A DNA stretch of 12,151 bases from an uncultured Eubacteriales bacterium (lineage in GTDB: Bacteria > Bacillota > Clostridia > Peptostreptococcales > Anaerovoracaceae), in NCBI GenBank assembly GCA_900551415.1, contig URWB01000072.1:1-12151 (forward strand). The letters are read 5' to 3'. The position numbers were made by a program, and so were the translations under genes. Positions 7,532 to 12,151 of the stretch are shown here, in pieces. How positions within the stretch are numbered: position 1 is the first letter of the stretch; the number at the start of each line of letters is the position of its first letter. The notes under the pieces were generated by a model, which did no database searches, had not been told where the DNA came from, and saw only the letters and a list, made by a program, of their open reading frames with translations.

Positions 7532-8205
7532 AAATCTGGTGCGTAGAGGATGACAGCAGCATTCGGGATATTGAGGTATACACGCTTCATTCTACGGGCT
7601 TTGAGGCGCGCGGCTTCGCGGATGGAGCGGCATTTCGCACGGCTTTGGAAACTGAGGAGCCGGACCTGGTGGTCCTGGACGTCATGCTTCCCGGAGAAAG
7701 CGGCGTGGAGCTGCTGCAGTTTCTGCGCGGAAATCCCGCGACAGCGGAGATTCCGATCATCATGGCGACCGCCAAGGGCATGGAATACGATAAAATTCAG
7801 AGCTTGGATCTGGGCGCGGATGACTATCTGGTCAAACCGTTCGGCATGATGGAGATGGTGTCTCGGATCAAGGCGATCCTGCGGCGCTATAAGCCGGCAC
7901 AGGTGCAGCATGTACGCAAGGCGGGCGGTCTGGTCATCAATCTGGATGAATATACGGTCACTGCCGATGGCGAGCGTGTGACACTGACGCTCAAGGAATT
8001 TGAACTTTTGAAACTGTTTCTGTCCCATCCGGGCATCGCGTTCACGCGCGACCAGCTCTTTAACGAAATCTGGGGCATCGATTATATGGGAGAAACCCGC
8101 ACTGTCGATGTGCATATCCGTACGCTGCGGCAAAAGCTGGGTGCTTATGGAAGCCTCATTGAAACGGTGCGCGGAGTCGGCTACCGTCTGGAGGTACAAG
8201 CATGA
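7528..8205 (+). CDS. phoP: OmpR/PhoB-family response regulator (PhoP/PhoB)
   Basis: The product has 225 residues. The receiver domain (about 1-117) has the acidic pocket Asp8-Asp9, phosphoacceptor Asp51 in VVLDVMLPGESG, Thr81 and the conserved Lys103 in LVKPF. The winged-helix DNA-binding domain (about 128-223) contains LTLKEFELLKLFLSHPG, the recognition region RTVDVHIRTLRQKLG and the terminal GVGYRLE wing. AAGGAGG lies at 7514-7520 within phoU, 7 nt before the start. Position between phoU and the kinase, plus the phosphate context, supports a PhoP/PhoB role: activating pst and other phosphate-starvation genes by binding Pho boxes. The family is certain; the exact name rests on context. Confidence 0.93.
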   Translation: MKIWCVEDDSSIRDIEVYTLHSTGFEARGFADGAAFRTALETEEPDLVVLDVMLPGESGVELLQFLRGNPATAEIPIIMATAKGMEYDKIQSLDLGADDYLVKPFGMMEMVSRIKAILRRYKPAQVQHVRKAGGLVINLDEYTVTADGERVTLTLKEFELLKLFLSHPGIAFTRDQLFNEIWGIDYMGETRTVDVHIRTLRQKLGAYGSLIETVRGVGYRLEVQA

Positions 8206-9872
8206 GGAAAAAAATATTTCAAGCGATGATGGTCGCGGCTGGTGCGGTTCTGCTTGCCAGTCTGATCATCATTTTGGGTTGTTTATATGACTATTTCGAC
8301 GGTCTGCAGGAAAAGCAGATGCAGGATGAGTTGACGCTGGCTGCGGCAGCGATCGAGGAAAGCGGACAAGCTTATTTGGACGATCTGAATCTGGAATCAA
8401 AGACCTTCCGGCTGACTTGGATTGACGCGCAGGGGAATGTGTTGTATGACACGAAAGCAGACGGCAGCAGCATGGAAAATCACGCGGATCGTGAGGAATT
8501 CCAACAGGCGATCAAGAACGGATTCGGGGAGAGCTCCCGTTATTCTTCCACACTGATGGAAAAGACGCTGTACCGGGCACAGCGGCTTGCGGACGGCAGC
8601 GTGCTGCGTATTTCGGTCAGCCGGGCAACTTCCGGTGTACTGCTGCTTGGAATGCTGCAGCCAATCGTCCTGGTGTTGATCGTGGCACTGGCGCTGTCGG
8701 CGCTTTTATCCAAGCGGATCGCGAGGTGGGTGGTCGCGCCTTTGGAAAATCTGGATTTGGAGCACCCGCTGGAAAACGATACTTATGAGGAGCTGGCGCC
8801 GCTTCTTGGCAGAATCAATCAGCAGCGGCGCCAGATCGATTTGCAGCTTGCCAAGCTGCAACGCGGAAACGATGAGTTCACACAGGTCACCGGCAGCATG
8901 AAGGAGGGGCTGATCCTGCTCAATGAGCGGAGTCAGGTGCTCAGCATCAATCCGATGGCGCAGCGGCTGTTTGAAACGGACGAACGCTGTGTGGGAGAGG
9001 ACTTTTTGGCTGTGGAACGCAGTCCGGAGGTCAACGCGGCAATCGCGGAGGCTTTCGCGAAGGGCAGCAGCAAGATTCAGCTTCCGCGCGGGGAGCGAAC
9101 CTATCAGCTGGATATCAGCGCGATTAGTTCCGGCGGCGCGGTCATCGGCGCGGTCATTCTGGTCTTTGACGTGACGGAGAACGCGCGGGCCGAGCAGAGC
9201 CGCCGGGAGTTTACGGCGAATGTTTCACATGAGCTGAAGACGCCGCTGCAGTCGATCATGGGCAGCGCGGAGCTGATTGAAAATGGTCTGGTAACAGAAA
9301 AAGATCTGCCGCGTTTCGTTGGGCATATCCGCACCGAAGCGGCGCGGCTGGTAACGTTAATCGAGGACATCATTCGCCTGTCGCAGCTCGATGAAGGCAG
9401 TGAGCTGCCGTTTGAGGTCTGTGATTTGACGGAAATCGCGCGTGAGGTGACGGAGTCTTTGGCGGACGCGGCGGATCAGAGAAAGATCAGTTTGACCTTC
9501 AGCGGTGAGCCGTTTGGACTTTGCAGCGTCAAGCGCCTGCTCGCGGAGATCTGCTATAATCTCTGCGATAACGCGATCAAGTATAATCGGGAAGGCGGTC
9601 AGGTGATGGTGTCTGTCAGTCGCGTGGGGGAGGAAGCCGTACTGGCTGTCAAGGATACGGGCATCGGCATCCCGCCGGAGCATCAGGAACGCGTCTTTGA
9701 GCGTTTTTATCGCGTGGATAAGAGCCACTCGAAGGAGTCCGGCGGTACCGGACTGGGACTTTCGATCGTCAAGCATGCAGTGCAGGACCTGGGCGGCAGG
9801 ATCGAGCTGGACAGCACGCCGGGCGAGGGAACGGCGATCAAGGTCTATCTGCCGCTGAAATCCGCGGTTTAG
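8202..9872 (+). CDS. phoR: Membrane sensor histidine kinase PhoR
   Basis: The product has 556 residues and overlaps phoP by ATGA; GGAGG at 8190-8194 precedes it. The layout is TM1 (about 8-28), an extracytoplasmic sensor region (about 30-145), TM2 (about 146-170), a HAMP-like linker, a PAS-like domain (about 226-328, with LILLNERSQVLSINPMAQRLF), then HisKA with phospho-acceptor His343 in FTANVSHELKTPL. The catalytic ATPase domain carries the N box with NLCDNAIKYN (453-462), G1 DTGIGI (485-490), the F region RVFERFYRVDK and G2 GGTGLGL (514-520). This is the standard PhoR architecture. It would phosphorylate the upstream regulator at Asp51, with input from the Pst-PhoU complex. No clear intrinsic terminator follows directly. 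Confidence 0.93.
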   Translation: MRKKIFQAMMVAAGAVLLASLIIILGCLYDYFDGLQEKQMQDELTLAAAAIEESGQAYLDDLNLESKTFRLTWIDAQGNVLYDTKADGSSMENHADREEFQQAIKNGFGESSRYSSTLMEKTLYRAQRLADGSVLRISVSRATSGVLLLGMLQPIVLVLIVALALSALLSKRIARWVVAPLENLDLEHPLENDTYEELAPLLGRINQQRRQIDLQLAKLQRGNDEFTQVTGSMKEGLILLNERSQVLSINPMAQRLFETDERCVGEDFLAVERSPEVNAAIAEAFAKGSSKIQLPRGERTYQLDISAISSGGAVIGAVILVFDVTENARAEQSRREFTANVSHELKTPLQSIMGSAELIENGLVTEKDLPRFVGHIRTEAARLVTLIEDIIRLSQLDEGSELPFEVCDLTEIAREVTESLADAADQRKISLTFSGEPFGLCSVKRLLAEICYNLCDNAIKYNREGGQVMVSVSRVGEEAVLAVKDTGIGIPPEHQERVFERFYRVDKSHSKESGGTGLGLSIVKHAVQDLGGRIELDSTPGEGTAIKVYLPLKSAV

Positions 9873-9921
9873 AAGCCTCCTGCGCTCTCCTGCCAAACTC
9901 TGCTAATACCTGACACTTTCA

Positions 9922-10031
9922 CGCCGCTTTTTGGGGTAAGCGGGCGCTAAAGATGTAACCCCTACACCTTTTCGTTCAAGGTTGCATGCCCAGCGCCGCT
10001 TTTTGTGGTAAAAACGCTCTAAAGATGTAAC
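9922..10031 (+). repeat. Imperfect 38-bp direct repeat, two copies 72 bp apart
   Basis: Copy one is 9922-9959 and copy two is 9994-10031. They align without gaps at 32 of 38 positions. Both start CGCCGCTTTTTG and end CTAAAGATGTAAC or TCTAAAGATGTAAC. Copy one can fold by pairing CGCC-GCTT with AAGC-g-GGCG. Copy two has changed bases in the right arm but can still pair GCTTTTT with AAAAA-c-GC. The related string TTACATCTTT also occurs on the plus strand near 10205, in the reverse sense. Confidence 0.7.
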
Positions 10032-10324
10032 GCGGTTGGCTTTGCCACAGAGGCTGTAGCTACAAAATCGCTGTTGCTTGTTGAAAGTGACAATTAAATG
10101 CTATGAAATTTGTTTTGCGACACAATTTCAGAGATGCGGTGTGGAAAACTTCCTATTTTTTATCTGGAAATTCATGGACATCCCTGAGAAAACAGGTGAA
10201 GCATTACATCTTTTTGCTCAAACTCCGCGGAAATGGGAACTTTCACTTGTTTAGCACTTTTCTTTCTCCATTTTCTTTGTCCCTTTTCTTTGCCGGTGTT
10301 CCTTGACAGATGACATCCGGCACG

Positions 10325-10391
10325 AAGGCGCTTGCCTTAAAAAATTGAAACGCTTTCGCGAGTCGCGAAGGTGCCTTGCTTTGCAGCGCCG
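10325..10391. repeat. Nested inverted repeat with a TTCGCGA palindrome
   Basis: TTCGCGA (10355-10361) and TCGCGAA (10363-10369) form a perfect inverted repeat around one base. An outer pair, GGCGCT-t-GC (10327-10335) and GC-AGCGCC (10384-10391), encloses it. A small hairpin AAGGC-gctt-GCCTT also lies at 10325-10338. The symmetry suits either a dimeric repressor site or a folded RNA. Confidence 0.5.
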
Positions 10392-10399
10392 GAGCTGAC

Positions 10400-10462
10400 A
10401 CAGCCCGATTGTTCCGACATACAGCCCGATTGTTCCGACATACAGCACGATTGTTCCGACAT
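10400..10462. repeat. Three tandem 21-bp repeats
   Basis: Units span 10400-10420, 10421-10441 and 10442-10462. The first two are identical and the third differs by one base (ACAGCA instead of ACAGCC). Each ends GATTGTTCCGACAT. The period equals two helical turns. Read on the minus strand in one frame the array would encode repeats of MSEQSGC, but the open frames there have no other sign of being genes. Confidence 0.95.
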
Positions 10463-10481
10463 TTGAACAAAAGTGCTTCGC

Positions 10482-10511
10482 AAAAAAATGCACAGCCGCA
10501 AGCTGGCTGTG
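10482..10511 (-). terminator. Intrinsic terminator on the minus strand
   Basis: CACAGCC (10491-10497) pairs with GGCTGTG (10505-10511). Read on the minus strand, the stem is followed after two bases by seven T residues (the A run 10482-10488). It would stop a transcript moving leftward, although no minus-strand gene is recognised to its right. On the plus strand the same stem can sit inside a larger hairpin formed by GTGCTTC (10473-10479) and GAAGCAC (10513-10519). Confidence 0.6.
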
Positions 10512-10516
10512 TGAAG

Positions 10517-10560
10517 CACCGTTGTCTTACCGATATCGAAAGGCAGCGGTGTCTTTTTTT
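10517..10560 (+). terminator. Intrinsic terminator on the plus strand
   Basis: CACCGTTGTC (10517-10526) pairs over ten positions, two of them G/T, with GGCAGCGGTG (10542-10551), and a T run occupies 10554-10560. It would end transcripts arriving from the phoR side or from a short RNA in the repeat region. Its left arm shares CAC (10517-10519) with the upstream GTGCTTC/GAAGCAC stem, so the two folds compete. Confidence 0.75.
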
Positions 10561-10614
10561 GTAGGTAGTGGGACGGCGATCTTTTTGGGATCTGTTACAG
10601 GATCTTTCAGAATC

Positions 10615-10772
10615 TTGCGAAGCGACGCGCATCTGCTTACGTCATGTACGCGTAGAATCCCGGCATACATGATGCGTCTGCGGTATTTTCGGAATCACGA
10701 TAAAAGCACTTTGCAAAGCGACACGCATGCATGAGCGCCATGTACGCATAAGAATCTCAGATTTCGTGATGC
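10615..10772. repeat. Diverged ~61-bp direct repeat, two copies about 96 bp apart
   Basis: Copies at 10615-10675 and 10711-10772 align at about 44 of 62 columns with one gap. Shared blocks include AAGCGAC, CATGTACGC, GAATC and a terminal TGATGC. Copy one can fold: GACGC-g-CAT (10624-10632) with ATGCGTC (10672-10678), and inside it CATGTA with TACATG (10643-10648/10666-10671). Copy two has lost most of the pairing. This looks like a duplicated and decaying intergenic element. Confidence 0.6.
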
Positions 10773-10809
10773 AAACTTTTGTCCCTCGAAAAGAAAAGGC
10801 GGCTTCTTG

Positions 10810-10838
10810 ATGACAGAAATGCGGAATTATGGTAAGAT
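10810..10838 (+). promoter_or_regulatory. Promoter of the nuclease gene
   Basis: ATGACA (10810-10815, five of six to TTGACA) is followed after 17 bp by an extended -10, TGG-TAAGAT (10830-10838). This is a good match to a housekeeping sigma factor promoter. The start of transcription would be near 10845, leaving a leader of about 70 nt before the first possible start codon. Confidence 0.6.
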
Positions 10839-10917
10839 AGTTTTACGCGCAAAATACTTCCTCTGAAATTAGGAATAAGCGCGGCGATAGAATCAAAAAC
10901 AAAGGGGTGCATGGAGG

Positions 10918-11835
10918 ATGCGAGGCAGAAAGGCGGATCAGCAGGGGGAAAAAACAGGAGGACCGGATGAAAGCGTGTGGCACGGCAGGAGGACAAGACG
11001 GAGCGGCAGCGGCAGGAGAACGAAGCGCGGCGGTAAGTTAGCCGCGACGATGGCGGCTGTCGTGCTTTGTACGGCAGCAGGCGCATGGGGTATCGACAGC
11101 AGCGCCGGCGGCGGACAGGGGCTTGTCGGGCAGGAATTCAAACAGTTTTTCGCCTCGACGCCGATTTACGAATGGCTGCAGCCAAGCGCGGGAAGCGGGT
11201 CGCCGGATTGGATTCAAATTCCGGCAAAGAACGGCGCGCAGGGAGAAGTCATCGAGATTCCGGTATACAACGGTGAGGCTGTTGTCAAACTAAATCATAA
11301 TCGTCCGGATTTTGACGAGACTGATCTGACGACGGAAGCGTTTGAAGACTATAGCGACCTGGATGATCTGGGGCGCTGCGGTACGGCTTACGCAAATATC
11401 TGCAGGGAGCTGATGCCGACCGAAAAGCGCGGCAGCATCGGCATGATTCGTCCGAGCGGCTGGCAGACCGCGCGCTATGATGATCTGATCAGCACGAAAT
11501 ATCTTTATAACCGCTGTCACTTGATAGGGTATCAGTTGACCGCGGAAAACGCAAACGAGAAAAATCTGATAACGGGAACGCGATATCTGAATACAAAAGG
11601 TATGCTTCCGTTTGAGAATATGGTCGCCGATTATATAAAAAAGACTTCTAATCATGTCTTATATAGAGTCACTCCTGTTTTTGAAGGTGATAACCTACTG
11701 GCTACTGGTGTTCAAATGGAGGCTTATTCTGTTGAAGATTCTGGTAAGGGAATTATGTTTAATGTATTTGTTTACAATATTGAAGATGGTATTATTATAG
11801 ATTATAAAACTGGAGAAAGTAGGCTTGCTAGTTAA
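10918..11835 (+). CDS. Membrane-anchored DNA/RNA non-specific endonuclease (NucA/EndA-like)
   Basis: The frame encodes 305 residues from the ATG at 10918. The start is uncertain: GGAGG abuts that ATG, AAAGGGG lies 10 nt upstream, and an in-frame GTG at 10975 follows a strong AGGAGG (10956-10961) by 13 nt. A basic N terminus (19-40) precedes one hydrophobic segment (about 41-58), so the catalytic part should face outward. The nuclease core reads YLYNRCHLIGYQLTAENANEKN (about 195-216), where His201 stands at the place of the DRGH general base and the following Asn residues fit the metal site; LITGTRYLNTKGMLPFENMVADYI follows. It would degrade extracellular DNA/RNA, for nutrients, competence or phosphate scavenging. 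The last 60-100 codons switch to AT-rich codon use although the protein remains in frame and family-like, suggesting a mosaic gene or an assembly joint. Family call firm; biological role inferred. Confidence 0.88.
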   Translation: MRGRKADQQGEKTGGPDESVWHGRRTRRSGSGRRTKRGGKLAATMAAVVLCTAAGAWGIDSSAGGGQGLVGQEFKQFFASTPIYEWLQPSAGSGSPDWIQIPAKNGAQGEVIEIPVYNGEAVVKLNHNRPDFDETDLTTEAFEDYSDLDDLGRCGTAYANICRELMPTEKRGSIGMIRPSGWQTARYDDLISTKYLYNRCHLIGYQLTAENANEKNLITGTRYLNTKGMLPFENMVADYIKKTSNHVLYRVTPVFEGDNLLATGVQMEAYSVEDSGKGIMFNVFVYNIEDGIIIDYKTGESRLAS

Positions 11836-11843
11836 TTTAAGTG

Positions 11844-11902
11844 CACTCTAAGCCTAGGTCTTAGAGTGTTAGTTAAAGCCTTATACATAAGTCTTTAACT
11901 AA
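11844..11902 (+). terminator. Two adjacent perfect hairpins after the nuclease gene
   Basis: The first hairpin is CACTCTAAG (11844-11852) with CTTAGAGTG (11860-11868), nine perfect pairs. It is followed at once by TTAGTTAAAG (11869-11878) with CTTTAACTAA (11893-11902), ten perfect pairs enclosing a further CTTA/TAAG pairing. No clean T tract follows, only TAAATTATTTT. Termination or 3'-end protection of the nuclease mRNA is likely, and the first stem may work in both directions. Confidence 0.55.
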
Positions 11903-12064
11903 TAAATTATTTTAATGTTTATATATTTGTGTAAAAAATGTGTAAAATTATTATTTTTACTAAAAATGTTTTTCATTATATGATACACCAAAGAAAAATG
12001 TATTTTGAGGCTTTGAAATATGTTTTTCTTTTTATTTTGCCCTTTAAAAAAGTTTTTTAATAAT
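11903..12064. other. AT-rich spacer
   Basis: This stretch is strongly AT-rich, unlike the region before about 11500. It has no supported gene. A 20-codon open frame from the ATG at 11998 to a TAA at 12060 lacks a ribosome binding site. An AT palindrome, TTAAAAAA-g-TTTTTTAA, lies at 12044-12060, just upstream of the next promoter, and could act as an UP element. Confidence 0.5.
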
Positions 12065-12093
12065 TTGCATTCTATATTTATTTATGTTAAGGT
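12065..12093 (+). promoter_or_regulatory. Promoter of the downstream structured RNA
   Basis: TTGCAT (12065-12070) is followed after 17 bp by an extended -10, TGT-TAAGGT (12085-12093). Transcription would begin near 12100, at the start of the GC-rich folded segment. No ribosome binding site with a start codon follows before the window ends. Confidence 0.45.
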
Positions 12094-12099
12094 GATTTA

Positions 12100-12151
12100 A
12101 CAAAGGGGTGCAGCTCCAGGAAGGCCTGACCGAAGCAGGCGGAGAAGGTGG
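12100..12151 (+). ncRNA. 5' end of a probable structured non-coding RNA (partial)
   Basis: A sudden GC-rich segment after AT-rich DNA folds as CTCC (12114-12117), a six-base one-sided loop, then GCCTG (12124-12128) with CAGGC (12136-12140), and GGAG (12141-12144) closing the outer stem. There is no start codon. The fold directly after a promoter suggests a functional RNA or long structured leader. I cannot assign the class; the opening faintly recalls the raiA-motif RNA of Firmicutes, but that is from memory and weak. It is cut by the window edge. Confidence 0.4.

Larger units (their letters stand above)
9873..10809. other. Repeat-rich intergenic region without a convincing gene
   Basis: About 940 nt separate phoR from the nuclease promoter. 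Open frames of up to about 130 codons exist on both strands, but they lack ribosome binding sites, are low-complexity or run through tandem repeats, and match no family I know. The stretch instead contains imperfect direct repeats, hairpins, a 21-bp tandem array and two terminators, listed separately. A further hairpin pairs TGAAA-TTGT (10104-10113, one bulge) with ACAATTTCA (10122-10130), and TGTAGCTACA at 10055-10064 is a perfect palindrome. Regulatory RNA or decayed mobile DNA are both possible. Confidence 0.6.

Noticed and set aside
10103..10306. Plus-strand open frame of 67 codons
   Set aside because: No ribosome binding site, low-complexity C terminus and no resemblance to a known small protein.
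10400..10462. CRISPR array
   Set aside because: The units abut directly with no unique spacers, and no cas genes are present.
10243..10632. Minus-strand open frames across the 21-bp repeats, with repeated MSEQSGC or CRNNRAV units
   Set aside because: All three frames of the repeat are open simply because the unit lacks stop codons. The frames run through terminator hairpins and have no ribosome binding site or family match.
11844..11868. CIRCE heat-shock operator
   Set aside because: The CACTC...GAGTG arms look similar, but the TTAGCACTC-N9-GAGTGCTAA consensus and spacing are not met, and it lies after a gene rather than before one.
11998..12060. Plus-strand 20-codon open frame
   Set aside because: No ribosome binding site; AT-rich chance frame ending in the AT palindrome.

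Overview
The window reads as chromosomal DNA of a moderately GC-rich, low-redundancy Gram-positive anaerobe, most likely a Bacillota of class Clostridia. This is an inference from four things: strong AAGGAGG-type ribosome binding sites, a PstS lipoprotein with a lipobox, the gene order pstSCAB-phoU-phoP-phoR, and a Firmicute-type membrane-anchored DNA/RNA non-specific nuclease. All genes I can support lie on the plus strand. No rRNA, tRNA, insertion sequence, integrase or CRISPR array is visible.

Positions 1-3101 hold a three-gene amino-acid/peptide catabolic cassette. It comprises an ornithine cyclodeaminase-family NAD(P) enzyme (5' end cut off by the window), a threonine-dehydratase-like PLP enzyme and an M20 metallo-amidohydrolase. 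The last two genes overlap by 4 nt. A plausible scheme is hydrolysis of an acylated or dipeptide substrate by M20, deamination of a hydroxy- or diamino acid by the PLP enzyme, and handling of the imino/keto product by the cyclodeaminase homologue; the true substrate is not known. Two closely spaced intrinsic terminators (about 3115-3154 and 3171-3193) insulate it from what follows.

Positions 3190-9872 hold a complete phosphate-starvation locus: a candidate Pho box and promoter, pstS, a structured intergenic RNA hairpin, pstC, pstA, pstB, phoU, and then the response regulator phoP and sensor kinase phoR, joined by ATGA overlaps. PstS captures phosphate, PstCA form the channel, PstB powers it, PhoU links transporter state to the kinase, and PhoR-PhoP control transcription, probably including this operon.

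Positions 9873-10844 are about 1 kb without a convincing gene. The stretch is full of repeats: an imperfect 38-bp direct repeat, a nested inverted repeat around a TTCGCGA palindrome, three 21-bp tandem units, two intrinsic terminators pointing in opposite directions, and a diverged direct repeat of about 61 bp.

Positions 10810-11835 carry a promoter and a membrane-anchored nuclease of the DNA/RNA non-specific (NucA/EndA-like) family. Its sequence changes sharply from GC-rich to AT-rich about two-thirds of the way through the gene, while the protein stays intact. The AT-rich stretch continues past two tight hairpins to about 12098. At the end of the window an extended -10 promoter precedes what looks like the 5' end of a structured non-coding RNA. 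The composition break could be a recombination joint, horizontal acquisition or an assembly junction, and it is the most unusual feature here.
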